Below, piece after piece: positions 8,347 to 17,524 of a stretch of 64,000 nt of DNA. The translations under genes were made by a program, and so were the position numbers. The notes under the pieces were generated by a model that worked only from the letters and a program-made list of their open reading frames with translations, did not search any database and was not told the origin of the DNA. Position 1 is the stretch's first letter, and the number at the start of each line of letters is the position of its first letter. Location: contig NZ_JAAIXZ010000005.1 in the NCBI RefSeq assembly GCF_010894435.1, positions 186,001 through 250,000 of the forward strand. Direction: 5' to 3'. Source of the DNA: Pyxidicoccus trucidator. GTDB lineage: Bacteria; Myxococcota; Myxococcia; Myxococcales; Myxococcaceae.

Positions 8347-9921
8347 ATGGAATGGATGGGATTGTCCTTGATTGGCGCCGGGCGAGGTGAGCCCGGCGGT
8401 ACGCCCTTCACCGGATGGAATCCGGACGCGGGCCTGGCCCTGGAGCCCCGCTATCACTCGGCGCACCCTCGCGAGGTGGAGCGGGCCTGTCAGCTCGCGG
8501 AGGAGGCCGCGCCCGTCTTCGCGGCCCTCCCTTCGCGCCAGCGCGCCGTCTTCCTGGAGCACATCGCCGAGTCGCTCCTGGCGGCCGAGGCCGACTTCCT
8601 GGCCGTCACGCCCCGGGAGACGGGCCTGCCTCCCGCACGCATCCAGGGAGAGCTGGGCCGCGCCGCCGGACAGCTCCGTCAGTTCGCCCGCCTCCTCGAG
8701 GAGGGAAGCTGGGTGGACGCGCGCATCGACCACGCGCTGCCCGAGCGGCGCCCCGCGCCCCGGCCGGACCTGCGCTCCATGCTGCGCGCGGTGGGGCCAG
8801 TGGCGGTGTTCGGTGCGAGCAACTTCCCGCTAGCCTTCTCCGTCGCGGGCGGCGACACCGCGTCCGCGCTGGCGGCGGGCTGTCCCGTCGTCGTCAAGGC
8901 GCACCCCGCCCACCCGGCCACGTCCGAGCGCGCGGGCGAGGCGGTGCGCGCGGCGGTGGCCGCGTGCGGCCTGCCGGAGGGCGTGTTCTCGCTCCTGTTC
9001 GACGCCGGCACGCAGGTGGGCCGCGTCCTGGTGCAACACCCGGCCATCCGCGCCGTGGGCTTCACCGGCTCGCGCGCCGGGGGCAGGGCGCTGATGGACC
9101 TGGCCGCCGCGCGGCCCGTCCCCATCCCCGTCTTCGCGGAGATGGGCTCCATCAACCCCGTCTTCCTCCTGCCCGAGGCGCTGGCCGCGCGGCCCGAGGC
9201 GCTGGCGGACGCGCTGGCCGCCTCCATCCTCCAGGGGGCGGGCCAGTTCTGCACCTCGCCCGGGCTGCTCGTGGCCGCCGATGGCACGGGCTACGAGGCC
9301 TTCCGGGCCCGCCTCGTGGAGCGGCTGGGCCCCGCCTCCGCGGTGCCCATGCTGACGCCCGGCATCGCCGAGCGCTTCCGCGAGGGCGTGGACCGGCTCG
9401 CCGCGCGCGAGGACACCCGCACGTGGCTCCGTGGCGAGTGCCGCGAGGCCCGGGGCGCGCCCGCGTTGTTCGAGGTGGACGCGGTCGCGGTACTGACGGA
9501 CGCGGCGTTGACGGACGAGGTGTTCGGGAGCTGCGCGGTGCTGGCCCGCGCCCGGGAGCAACGGGAGCTCGCGCGCGTGGCCTCGCGCCTGGAGGGCCAG
9601 CTCACCGCGACGTTGATGGTGGAGGCCGGGGACCACGCGCTGGCGTCGGAGTTGCTCCCCGTCCTCGCGGACCGGGTGGGCCGCGTGCTGGTGAACGGCG
9701 TACCCACGGGGGTGGAGGTATGTCCCTCCATGGTGCACGGCGGCCCGTACCCCGCGAGCGCGGATGGCCGCTTCACCGCCGTGGGCACCGGGGCCCTGCG
9801 CCGCTTCGTCCGGCCGGTGTGCTTCCAGGACGTTCCCGAGGCGCTGCTGCCCGTGGAGCTGCGCGAGGCCAACCCGCTGGGCCTGTGGCGCACGGTGGAC
9901 GGCGTTCTGAATCGGGAATGA
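8347..9921 (+). CDS. 2-oxoglutarate semialdehyde dehydrogenase (aldehyde dehydrogenase family)
   Basis: A 524-residue aldehyde dehydrogenase that would oxidise 2-oxoglutarate semialdehyde to 2-oxoglutarate with NAD(P)+, feeding the TCA cycle. Visible signatures are the GASNFPLAFSVAGG cofactor loop (residues 156-169), the GFTGSRAGG turn near 238, the catalytic Glu265 in FAEMGSINP and Cys302 in GQFCTSPG. ATG 8347 is chosen because GAGG lies just upstream; it begins 14 nt after the deaminase gene. It is the last gene of the operon, ending at a strong bidirectional hairpin. Confidence 0.92.
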   Translation: MEWMGLSLIGAGRGEPGGTPFTGWNPDAGLALEPRYHSAHPREVERACQLAEEAAPVFAALPSRQRAVFLEHIAESLLAAEADFLAVTPRETGLPPARIQGELGRAAGQLRQFARLLEEGSWVDARIDHALPERRPAPRPDLRSMLRAVGPVAVFGASNFPLAFSVAGGDTASALAAGCPVVVKAHPAHPATSERAGEAVRAAVAACGLPEGVFSLLFDAGTQVGRVLVQHPAIRAVGFTGSRAGGRALMDLAAARPVPIPVFAEMGSINPVFLLPEALAARPEALADALAASILQGAGQFCTSPGLLVAADGTGYEAFRARLVERLGPASAVPMLTPGIAERFREGVDRLAAREDTRTWLRGECREARGAPALFEVDAVAVLTDAALTDEVFGSCAVLARAREQRELARVASRLEGQLTATLMVEAGDHALASELLPVLADRVGRVLVNGVPTGVEVCPSMVHGGPYPASADGRFTAVGTGALRRFVRPVCFQDVPEALLPVELREANPLGLWRTVDGVLNRE

Positions 9922-9954
9922 GCATCCCGGGTGGCGCGGTGGCCCCCGGGATGC
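9922..9954. terminator. Bidirectional hairpin terminator between the hydroxyproline operon and collagenase gene
   Basis: GCATCCCGGG at 9922-9931 pairs perfectly with CCCGGGATGC at 9945-9954 around a 13-nt loop. It fills most of the 50-bp gap between two convergent genes and could stop transcription from both sides. Confidence 0.7.
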
Positions 9955-9971
9955 CCCGCTCCTGCCCTGGG

Positions 9972-12206
9972 TCAGGGCCCCGTGTCGAAGCGGGCCTCCA
10001 GCCTCACGCCCGCGTAGGGGGCGCGGGCCTTGACTATCAGGTAGTGCCAGGTGCCGGTCGCCGGGTTGGAGATGACCGCCGTCTCGTCGTTGCCGGGCAG
10101 ATAGGGCCGGGCGTCATACGCCGTCAGGGTCGGCCACTGGTTGGCGCGGGTGTACAGGTCCGCGTTGCCCGTGCCCCCGCTCATCTGGACGCGCAGGTTG
10201 CGCGCGCCGGAGGGCACCCAGAGGTAGAAGTACAGCTCGTAGGTGGAGGCCAGGGTGTCCCGGTAGCAGCCGTTGCCCAGGATCCGGACGTCGGGGTCCG
10301 TGCAGGGCGGCGTGCTCGGGCCAGGGCCGGGACCGGGATTGACACAGGTGGTCGGGTCGGTCGCGGTGGCCACGCAGTCAATCCACTGGTGGAACTCCCC
10401 GTCGCGCGTGGTGCCAATCCCGTCCAGGTACTGGCGGTAGGCCGTATAGTTGCCCGCGCGGAAGTGGCCGAGCATGGTGCCCACCTGGTCCGCGTGGCGC
10501 TCGAACATGAAGCGCACGGCCAGGTAACCCCAGGAGTACACGCGGTCCGTGCCGCTGTTGTAGTCGTTGCGGAACACCTGGCTGAGCTGGAAGCTCTTGC
10601 TCGTGCCGAGCGACACGGCCTGGGTGTTGTCGTCCTTCTTGGAGACGTACTCGGCCAGGCCTTCAATCCACCAGATGGTGGGCTGGCTGATGCTGGCGCC
10701 GAAGTCGCCCTTCAGGTCGAAGCGGCCGTCCAGGTAGTGGACATACTCGTGCTCCAGGTTCCAGACCTTGAACGTGGGGCGCAGCCACTCCGCCTCGTAG
10801 GCGATGAACCGGGCCTGGTTGCCCGCGGCGGCGGGGTCTCCCTCCAGGTACATGCCCCCGTTGTTGGTGTCGATGCCGAACAGCGCCCCGGCATAGGTCT
10901 GGTAGTCCAGGCTGCTGTCGAAGATGACCATCTCCAGGGCCGTGTTGCCGTCGCCGGCCACCGGCACGCGGTTCGTCTTCAGCGTGTCGTGGAAGTCCGT
11001 CTCCTGCGTAGCGAGCTGGCCGCAGCTCTGGCTCAGCTGCGGGGCCGTCATGTCCTGGGCGCGCATGCGCAGGGTGGCGCCGCAGGAGTAGGACACCGTG
11101 AGCACGGCCTGCTCCAGCGCGCGCCGGAAGTCGCAGATGCCGTAGTACGCGCAGTTGGCGCCGTCGTAGTAGTCCGCCATCTCCGCCGCGCCCACCCAGA
11201 CGCCCGCGCCCGGTCCCGTCATGGAGTGGCCGACGATGAGTGCCTTCACCCGGGGCCGTGTCTTGTCCAGCAGCGCGCCCGTGTATTGCAGGAAGCGGGA
11301 CAGCTCGCGTGCGGCGTTGACGGTGAGGTACTGGTTGTCGGTTCCCAGCAGGTGCTCGTTCCGGCTCACGAAGCTGCTCAGCGTGTCGACGATGGACGTG
11401 TCCTGGTTCACCGCCGCCACGAAGTCCGCGTTGTAGTGGCCGCGAAACAGGCCGACGAACACGTTGTTGGTGGCGCTGCGCATGTACCAATAGGACAGCG
11501 CCGTGTTGTTGAAACGGTCGAGGAGTCCCTTGAAGGTGCCCAGGTGAAGGGCGTTCTCGCCCGCGCTGTCGATGAGGGTGACGAACTCGCGCAGCACGCT
11601 GCCATGACTGTCATTGACATCGGTGAAGTGGCTGTTGGCCACGAAGGCGGCCAGGGCAGGGCGGATGGCATTCTTCAGGGCCGTGCCGTAGCTGCCCACG
11701 ACGTCCGGGTTGTAGAACTGCACGTAGTAGCCGGCTCGAAGGAAGAGGATGAGTTGAAGTGTCCCGCCGGTGTTGCTTCCCGTGTAGGCTCGCGCGTCCG
11801 TGGTGAGCGCGTTGGCGAGGGTGACCATCTTGCTCTCGACGAACACCTGGGCCGCGAGGGTGCCCGTGACACTGAACAGCGTGTTGACACATTCCAGCGT
11901 GGAGCCCTTCACCAGGGTGACGAGCGCGCTGCCACTGGCGGAAGCAAATGCCGCCGTGTCACAGGCGGCGAGCTGCGCCCTCGCGGGGGCATGCGGCACG
12001 AGGGATTCCCGCAGCCGCTCCGGGGAGACATCCGGCGGGCGCTCGTCGGTGCGGATTCGCTGGTGGGGGTGGTCGATTCCATGTGTCCTCAGGGCCTCGG
12101 CGGGAGCGGGGCCGCCGGGGCGGGCGGATGCGCCGGCTCCGAACAGGGTGAGACAGACTGCGAGGGCGATATGACAGCGATACCCGTTCGTGAATGGGGG
12201 GCTCAT
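9972..12206 (-). CDS. Secreted M9-family collagenase
   Basis: This 744-residue protein has a signal peptide (hydrophobic core near residues 12-27, cleaved around GASA) and a propeptide-like stretch. The M9N-type helical activator domain follows, then the zinc protease domain. The HEYVH zinc motif is at residues 486-490 and the third ligand Glu is in EGLAEY (residue 519), the spacing seen in clostridial collagenases. The last ~110 residues form a PPC-type beta domain (NADLYTR...YLIVKARAPYAGVRLEARFD). It would cleave collagen or gelatin outside the cell. It converges on the hydroxyproline operon and diverges from a PAS-AraC regulator. A fragment of a close homologue lies at 35143-35285. Confidence 0.9.
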   Translation of the reverse strand: MSPPFTNGYRCHIALAVCLTLFGAGASARPGGPAPAEALRTHGIDHPHQRIRTDERPPDVSPERLRESLVPHAPARAQLAACDTAAFASASGSALVTLVKGSTLECVNTLFSVTGTLAAQVFVESKMVTLANALTTDARAYTGSNTGGTLQLILFLRAGYYVQFYNPDVVGSYGTALKNAIRPALAAFVANSHFTDVNDSHGSVLREFVTLIDSAGENALHLGTFKGLLDRFNNTALSYWYMRSATNNVFVGLFRGHYNADFVAAVNQDTSIVDTLSSFVSRNEHLLGTDNQYLTVNAARELSRFLQYTGALLDKTRPRVKALIVGHSMTGPGAGVWVGAAEMADYYDGANCAYYGICDFRRALEQAVLTVSYSCGATLRMRAQDMTAPQLSQSCGQLATQETDFHDTLKTNRVPVAGDGNTALEMVIFDSSLDYQTYAGALFGIDTNNGGMYLEGDPAAAGNQARFIAYEAEWLRPTFKVWNLEHEYVHYLDGRFDLKGDFGASISQPTIWWIEGLAEYVSKKDDNTQAVSLGTSKSFQLSQVFRNDYNSGTDRVYSWGYLAVRFMFERHADQVGTMLGHFRAGNYTAYRQYLDGIGTTRDGEFHQWIDCVATATDPTTCVNPGPGPGPSTPPCTDPDVRILGNGCYRDTLASTYELYFYLWVPSGARNLRVQMSGGTGNADLYTRANQWPTLTAYDARPYLPGNDETAVISNPATGTWHYLIVKARAPYAGVRLEARFDTGP

Positions 12207-12306
12207 GGCTTCGTGCTCCTCGACTGGGACGCGTGGGGTTTCACGCGGTAATCAAGGTAGTCGTGAGTAAATCTGTGATTCTTGTGTCTTTCCCTTGCGA
12301 GGGCGT

Positions 12307-13167
12307 ATGGAAACCACCAAAGCACGCGCGGACCTGGAGCACTGGCGAGCGGACTTCATGGGGCAGGTGGCGAATCCGTTCTTCGCGGAGGCGTTGTTCG
12401 ACCGGGTGCCGGACATCGTCTTCTCGGTGAAGGACACCCGGGGACGGTACGTGTGCATCAGCGAGGCCTGCGCGGAGCGCTGCGGCCTGGACAGCAAGGC
12501 GGCGGCGGTGGGCCGCACGGCGCATGACCTGTTTCCCCGTCACATGGCGGACCGCTACGTGCGGCAGGACCAGCGGGTGTTCCGGACGGGGCGCGCCCTG
12601 GTCGACAACCTGGACCTGACGCTCTTCAACAACCGGAAGCCGGGCTGGTGCCTGACGAGCAAGGTGCCCCTGTTCGACGCCGCGGGGAAGGTGATGGGAC
12701 TCGCCTGCCTGTCCAGGGACGTGCACGAGCCCGGACGGGCCGGGCGCGTGGACGAGCGCTTCGCGGCGACCATCGACCACATCCAGGCGCACTACGGGGA
12801 GCGGCTGCGCATCGACGCGCTGGCACGTCGGTCTGGGATGTCCGCCGCGCAATTCGAGCGAAGGATGCGGCGCATCTTCCAGCTCTCCGCCGGGCAGTTC
12901 ATCATGAAGACGCGCATCGACGCGGCGGCGGAGCGGCTGGTGGACTCGGAGCAATCCATCGCCGCCATCGCCCTGGCGGTGGGGTTCTGCGACCAGAGCG
13001 CGCTGTCACGCCAGTTCAAGCAGGTGACGGGCCTGAGCCCGCGCCAGTACCGGCAGCTCGTGGCCACCCCCGGAGGCCCCCAGGGAGCGCGTCATGTCGA
13101 GCCCACCCATGACCTCGTCGAGAGACACCGTGCCACGCGGTCAACAAGGGAAGGCCATCATGGGTAA
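12307..13167 (+). CDS. PAS-domain AraC-family transcriptional regulator
   Basis: A 286-residue cytoplasmic regulator. An N-terminal PAS domain (about residues 25-140, with DIVFSVKDTRGRYVCIS and NRKPGWCLTSKVPL) is followed by two AraC helix-turn-helix units at the C-terminus (IDALARRSGMSAAQFERRM and IAAIALAVGFCDQSALSRQF, ending SPRQYRQL). ATG 12307 follows GAGGG closely; a TTG at 12295 is the alternative start. It is divergent from the collagenase gene across 100 bp, so it may control collagenase and itself; that link is inferred from position only. It overlaps the next gene by 8 nt. Confidence 0.85.
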   Translation: METTKARADLEHWRADFMGQVANPFFAEALFDRVPDIVFSVKDTRGRYVCISEACAERCGLDSKAAAVGRTAHDLFPRHMADRYVRQDQRVFRTGRALVDNLDLTLFNNRKPGWCLTSKVPLFDAAGKVMGLACLSRDVHEPGRAGRVDERFAATIDHIQAHYGERLRIDALARRSGMSAAQFERRMRRIFQLSAGQFIMKTRIDAAAERLVDSEQSIAAIALAVGFCDQSALSRQFKQVTGLSPRQYRQLVATPGGPQGARHVEPTHDLVERHRATRSTREGHHG

Positions 13168-13681
13168 CAATCTTCGGGATGAAGTCATCAGGCTCCTTTC
13201 GCCCCACATGCTCATCACCAGCCCTGACGGCGCCGCTCTTGAGCTCCGAACGAAGAACCCCGGAAGCCAGGACAGCTTTTCGGACCTCACCGGCACGAAG
13301 CAGAACATCAGCTTCATGGCGCTCTCCGAGGGCAAGCGGGCGGGAATCGTCATGTATGGCGATGCCTCATTTTCCATCGACGCGTACGAGGGGGGACGCT
13401 TTCCAAGCTTCGCGCACTTCGTGGCCACGGTGATTGTCCATGAAACCCGTAGAGCCCAGACCCTCCGCGGCGTCGAGCTGGAGCTGTTCGTGCCCGAGAA
13501 GGGATGGAAGACGCTCTTTGGACACTTCGCCAAGGGAGTGACTGGGCGCAACATCTTTTCAGGCCGGAAGCGCCTGGGAGACCCGAGCCAGGCCTGCAGA
13601 ATCATGGCAACCGGCAATGAGCAGCTGTATGCGATGGATTGTAGCGGCACCTACGCCACCCTCCTCTTGCAGACGTCGTAG
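13160..13681 (+). CDS. Hypothetical protein coupled to the PAS-AraC regulator
   Basis: A 173-residue protein of unrecognised family. It has no signal peptide and no membrane segment, and looks like a soluble alpha/beta protein (for example NISFMALSEGKRAGIVMYGD near residue 50). ATG 13160 has a good AAGGGAAGG site 5-13 nt upstream and overlaps the regulator's end by 8 nt, implying translational coupling with it. GC is somewhat lower than in the neighbours. No function can be proposed beyond association with the regulator. Confidence 0.7.
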   Translation: MGNNLRDEVIRLLSPHMLITSPDGAALELRTKNPGSQDSFSDLTGTKQNISFMALSEGKRAGIVMYGDASFSIDAYEGGRFPSFAHFVATVIVHETRRAQTLRGVELELFVPEKGWKTLFGHFAKGVTGRNIFSGRKRLGDPSQACRIMATGNEQLYAMDCSGTYATLLLQTS

Positions 13682-13770
13682 GAGTTCGAGCCGACGCCGG
13701 CCTGGCACACAGCTCGGACGACCCCGTCAGGTGCCGATGGCCCGGGACGAGAATCCCATGGAGGAGAATC

Positions 13771-14424
13771 ATGCGAGTGGTGCTGACGGATGACCACCAA
13801 CTGGTGAGAGCGGGCCTGCGGGCCCTGCTCGACACGTTCGGCGACATCGAGGTGCTGGCCGAGTGCGGTGATGGGCAGGCGGCCCTTGCGCTGACGGACC
13901 GCCTGCAGCCGGACGTCCTCCTGCTGGACATCTCGCTGCCGGGGCTCAACGGCATCGAGGTCGCGCGCCGGGTGCCGAAGGTCAGCCCCTCCACCCGCGT
14001 GCTCGTGCTCTCCATGCACACCGCGGCGGAGTATGTGGCCCAGGCGCTGCGCGCGGGAGTGGCCGGCTACCTGGTCAAGGACGCGGCCGTGGCGGAGCTC
14101 AAGGTGGCGCTGGAGGCGGTGCGCCAGGGCCGCACGTACCTGAGCCCCGCCGTCTCGCAGAGCGTGGTGGAGGGCTTCCTGCGTGTCACCGAGGAGGCGC
14201 CGGCCGCGCGCCCCCTCGACCTCCTCACGCCCCGCCAGCGCGAGGTCCTTCAGCTCATCGCGGAGGGGCATGCCACCCGCGCCATCGCCGAGCGGCTCCG
14301 CGTGAGCGTGAAGACGGTGGAGGCCCACCGGGCACAGCTGATGGAGCGCCTCGACATCCGCGACGTGCCGGCCCTCGTCCGCCTCGCTGTCTGGCACGGG
14401 CTGGTGCCGGGCGAACCCTCCTGA
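13771..14424 (+). CDS. NarL/FixJ-family response regulator
   Basis: A 217-residue two-component response regulator. The receiver domain has the acidic pair DD (residues 7-8), the phospho-acceptor Asp53 in LLLDISLPG, and a conserved Lys in YLVKDAA. The C-terminal LuxR helix-turn-helix (LTPRQREVLQLIAEGHATR...VSVKTVEAHR) binds DNA. No histidine kinase gene lies in this window, so it is an orphan here and its partner must be elsewhere. The next gene starts 147 bp downstream. Confidence 0.93.
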   Translation: MRVVLTDDHQLVRAGLRALLDTFGDIEVLAECGDGQAALALTDRLQPDVLLLDISLPGLNGIEVARRVPKVSPSTRVLVLSMHTAAEYVAQALRAGVAGYLVKDAAVAELKVALEAVRQGRTYLSPAVSQSVVEGFLRVTEEAPAARPLDLLTPRQREVLQLIAEGHATRAIAERLRVSVKTVEAHRAQLMERLDIRDVPALVRLAVWHGLVPGEPS

Positions 14425-14571
14425 GCCCGGGCGCGTGTAGGGGATTCCTTAGGCCCTTCTAGGGGGCGCCCTGATGGCTCGCGCACTCCACGTGAAGCTA
14501 CAACAGTTACCCGGCTCACGGCTTTTTCGGGGAGTCGGGCAGCTCGCGCACCATTCATCAGGAGGAGCACC

Positions 14572-15633
14572 ATGCGGAATGCTTCAAGGTTGGGAACCCT
14601 CGCCCTGTCCCTGCTGGCCCTGGGCGGCGTGGCGAATGCAGCCCCGCCGCAGTACACAATCATCGACCTGGGCACCGTCCAGTCGTCCGATATCGCCTCG
14701 CAGGCCTTTCGCATCTCCCCGGGCGGCGTCGTCACCGGGCGCTCACTCGGCACCAGCCAGAACCGGACCTATCGCTGGACCCAGGCCACCGGGCTCGTCG
14801 GCCTGCCGAACCTCACCTCCCCGTCTCGAATCTACAGCGCGGGCAACGGGGCCAATGATGCCGGCGCCGTGGTTGGCACCGGGACGACGACCGCGTCCGG
14901 CGTGAACCCGTTGCCGCTGCTCTGGCAGGGCGGAGCCGTCTCGCAGCTGCCGCTCCCGCCCGGACAGTCGGCCGGGCGCGCGAACGACGTGAACAGCTCC
15001 ATGGTGGCGGTCGGCTCGGCGGGAGGCGGAACCTCGGAGCGCGCAGTGCTGTACTCGGGCGGCGCCAGCAAGCTCATCACCCAGACCACGCCGACCGGGT
15101 GCTACCTGGTCTCGGCCTTTGGCATCAACAACGCCGGCCTGGTTGTGGGAATCGGAGTCGACCCCAACAACAGCGCGCGCAACGTGGGCATCGTCTACAA
15201 CTCGGTGACCAACACCGCGACCGATGTGGGCGGCCTGCCGGGACGCAACGGCGCCATCGCCTACGATGTGAGCGAGAACGGCCGCGTGGTGGGTGTGAGC
15301 ATGAACAACCAGGGCTCTGGGGTGCCCTTCATCTGGGACAGCGCGAATGGGATGCGGGCGATTCCCCTCCCCGCGGGCACGTCGCAGGGCTCCGCGCGTG
15401 GCGTGAACTCGGCGGGCTGGGTCGTGGGCAACGCCTCCAGCGCGTCGTCGGTCCCCTTCCTCTTCGACGGTGTCACCACCTATCGGTTGGGTGACCTCCT
15501 GCCGGCCGGCTCCGGCTGGAACCTCCTGACGGGCACCTCGAATTCGGCCTTCGGCATCAGCGAAACCGGCGTCATCGTCGGCACCGGCGTGCACAACGGC
15601 GCGACCCATGCCTACGCGATGATTCCCAAGTAG
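14572..15633 (+). CDS. Secreted HAF-repeat protein
   Basis: This 353-residue protein has a Sec signal peptide ending at GVANA|APP. The mature part consists of repeated units of the HAF extracellular repeat type: stretches like YTIIDLGTV, DVGGLPGRNGAIAYDVSENGRVVGVS and AFGISETGVIVGTGVHNGATHAYAM recur about every 45-55 residues, suggesting a beta-propeller. GGAGGAGC precedes the ATG. It is presumably secreted or surface-exposed; no enzymatic residues are apparent. It ends at a hairpin shared with the convergent AraC gene. Confidence 0.85.
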   Translation: MRNASRLGTLALSLLALGGVANAAPPQYTIIDLGTVQSSDIASQAFRISPGGVVTGRSLGTSQNRTYRWTQATGLVGLPNLTSPSRIYSAGNGANDAGAVVGTGTTTASGVNPLPLLWQGGAVSQLPLPPGQSAGRANDVNSSMVAVGSAGGGTSERAVLYSGGASKLITQTTPTGCYLVSAFGINNAGLVVGIGVDPNNSARNVGIVYNSVTNTATDVGGLPGRNGAIAYDVSENGRVVGVSMNNQGSGVPFIWDSANGMRAIPLPAGTSQGSARGVNSAGWVVGNASSASSVPFLFDGVTTYRLGDLLPAGSGWNLLTGTSNSAFGISETGVIVGTGVHNGATHAYAMIPK

Positions 15634-15645
15634 AAGAAGAGGCAG

Positions 15646-15673
15646 GCCCGCGCCTCTCGCCCAGAGCGCGGGC
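15646..15673. terminator. Bidirectional hairpin terminator
   Basis: GCCCGCGC at 15646-15653 pairs perfectly with GCGCGGGC at 15666-15673 around a 12-nt loop, inside the 48-bp gap between the convergent HAF-repeat and AraC genes. Confidence 0.6.
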
Positions 15674-15681
15674 GGCGGGCG

Positions 15682-16719
15682 TCACAGCGGCGAGAGACGC
15701 TTCCGGTAGGCCTGAGGCGTCATGCCGTACCAGCGTCGAAAGGCTCGAAAGAACGACGCCTGCTCGACGAAGCCGAGCAGGTATGCAACCTCGGCCAGTG
15801 ACAGCTCCGGTTGCTTCAGATACCCCTCCGCCAGCGCCCTGCGCGTGTCGTCGACCAGCGATTGGAAGCCAAGACCGAGCTCGCCAAGGCGGCGCTGCAA
15901 CGTGCGCTCACCGAGGCCCAGGACTCGGGCGACACCCCCCAGGGTCGGCGCGCCCTGCTGGAGGTGGTCTCGGATGACGGCGCGCACCTGGACGAGCAGC
16001 CTCGGAGCGTCATCGGGCGTCGGCAGGGCGCGCTCGAGGATGCCGAGAAAGTAGCTCTCCATCTCGGCGTCCGCCTTGCGCACGCCCAACTCCGAGACGG
16101 TTGGCTCCAGGACCAGCGCGGCGCAGTCAGCGCCGGTCGTCACGGCGGCGCCGAGTGTCTCCGCGTAGAGCGCGCGCTCCCGCGCGGGAATCCCCGCCCG
16201 GCGGCTGTACACCGCCCTCACGGGGATGGGGGAGTCGCTCAGCAGGGAAAGCAGTCGGACGGCAACGAGCATCGTGTAGTCGGAAATGAGCTCGCTGCCG
16301 AAGCGAGGATCGTCTCGCTGCTCGCGGATGTGCAAACCGTCGGCTGCGAGAACCGTCTGGTAGGTCGCGGTGCGGTTGGTCAGCCTCTGGAAGCGGGCGT
16401 GACATGCCATCGCCACGCCGAGGGTCGGCACGGTCTTGCAGGCGAGGCCGACAACACCGAGGCTCTTGGCGTCATACGCTCGCACCGCTGCGACGACGAA
16501 CTCGGGATAGCGGGGCTTCTCGAACATCAGCTCCATGTGCGCGTACGTCGACGCGCCGCTGACGCGCGCGTCAGGCTCGAGCAACGCCTGTCGGCGCCAG
16601 CCGAGCCGACTTGCCAGTTCGCCCTCGGTGGCGCCGAACCGGAGCGACGTCTCGAATGCCGGGATGACGTTGCATGCGGCGATGTCGCCTTCGGACAGTG
16701 GTTTGGCGGCCTGCGACAT
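15682..16719 (-). CDS. AraC-family transcriptional regulator
   Basis: A 345-residue regulator of the OruR/ArgR-like AraC branch. The N-terminal ~200 residues resemble the arabinose-binding-like domain (PF12625 type, with FETSLRFGATEGELASRLGW at the start). The C-terminal ~85 residues form the double helix-turn-helix (VARVLGLGERTLQRRLGELG and LAEVAYLLGFVEQASFFRAF, ending WYGMTPQAYRK). It is divergent, with only 34 bp between, from a small lipoprotein gene, which is a candidate target. The effector is unknown. Confidence 0.9.
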   Translation of the reverse strand: MSQAAKPLSEGDIAACNVIPAFETSLRFGATEGELASRLGWRRQALLEPDARVSGASTYAHMELMFEKPRYPEFVVAAVRAYDAKSLGVVGLACKTVPTLGVAMACHARFQRLTNRTATYQTVLAADGLHIREQRDDPRFGSELISDYTMLVAVRLLSLLSDSPIPVRAVYSRRAGIPARERALYAETLGAAVTTGADCAALVLEPTVSELGVRKADAEMESYFLGILERALPTPDDAPRLLVQVRAVIRDHLQQGAPTLGGVARVLGLGERTLQRRLGELGLGFQSLVDDTRRALAEGYLKQPELSLAEVAYLLGFVEQASFFRAFRRWYGMTPQAYRKRLSPL

Positions 16720-16753
16720 TGTTGGCGGCTCCCTCGTTCAGCATCATCTCCGC

Positions 16754-17422
16754 ATGAACCGACTGGTTTCGCTCTTCTTTTTTGCATGCGGCGCAGTGGG
16801 CTGTGGGCACGTCCCCCTCTCCTCCGCGCAGGCGTCGCGACTGACGACTCCCGCAGCCAATCATGGTGAGTTGGTCTACGTCGGTACGGTGACGCCAGAG
16901 GGGAGCACCGCGCCCGCCTTTCGCTACGAACGACGCGTCATCGAGCGCGCGAATGGCGAGCGCGTCTCGACACACATCACCTTCGCTGGCGAAACGACGG
17001 TCGTGCTGCAACAGGCGACGCAAGACGTTGACGGTCGGCTCATCGCGTTCGATGAGGTGCACGGTCAACGCGGCGAAGCACATTCCTTCGATGGCGGAGA
17101 GGCCCGCGAGGCAGACCTCGTCGTCGGGCCGACGCTGTTTCGCTTCGTACGCACGCACCTGCCTGAGCTGCGCGCAGGCCGGGCCGTCCCCCTGACGTTC
17201 TGGGACCGAGGCAGCACCTACGGCTTCGAGCTGACCTTGAATGGGGACACCGTGCGGATGCGTGCGACGAGCTTCTTCGTCGGGTTGGCGATTGCCCCGA
17301 TGGAGCTCCACCTCGGCCCGGATGACCAGATCATCGCGTACCACGGGCGCGTGCCCCCGATGCACGATGGGCGCGCCACGGACGCTGACGTGACCTATGT
17401 CTACCTCACCCCGTTTCGCTAG
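16754..17422 (+). CDS. Putative lipoprotein of unknown function
   Basis: A 222-residue protein. Its N-terminus is a lipoprotein signal with the lipobox GAVGC (Cys17), so it should be anchored in a membrane, most likely the outer. The mature region is rich in beta strands (for example GELVYVGTVTPEG and GFELTLNGDTVRMRATSFF). ATG 16754 gives the lipoprotein signal; upstream in-frame starts run into the divergent AraC gene. Family not recognised. Confidence 0.7.
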   Translation: MNRLVSLFFFACGAVGCGHVPLSSAQASRLTTPAANHGELVYVGTVTPEGSTAPAFRYERRVIERANGERVSTHITFAGETTVVLQQATQDVDGRLIAFDEVHGQRGEAHSFDGGEAREADLVVGPTLFRFVRTHLPELRAGRAVPLTFWDRGSTYGFELTLNGDTVRMRATSFFVGLAIAPMELHLGPDDQIIAYHGRVPPMHDGRATDADVTYVYLTPFR

Positions 17423-17524
17423 CCCGGAAGCGAGGGCCCAGCGAGCCACCGGCTGCACGCCCAGCACCGATTCCCGGGTGCGTGCCAGCAGCAGCTCCAG
17501 CGCGTCTCTCGGGGCCACGGCCTG

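Noticed and set aside
8415..12251. A 1,278-codon open frame on the plus strand across the aldehyde dehydrogenase and collagenase genes
   Set aside because: It lies out of frame with one well-supported gene and antisense to another; its low-complexity Arg/Gly/Val-rich product is a by-product of high GC.
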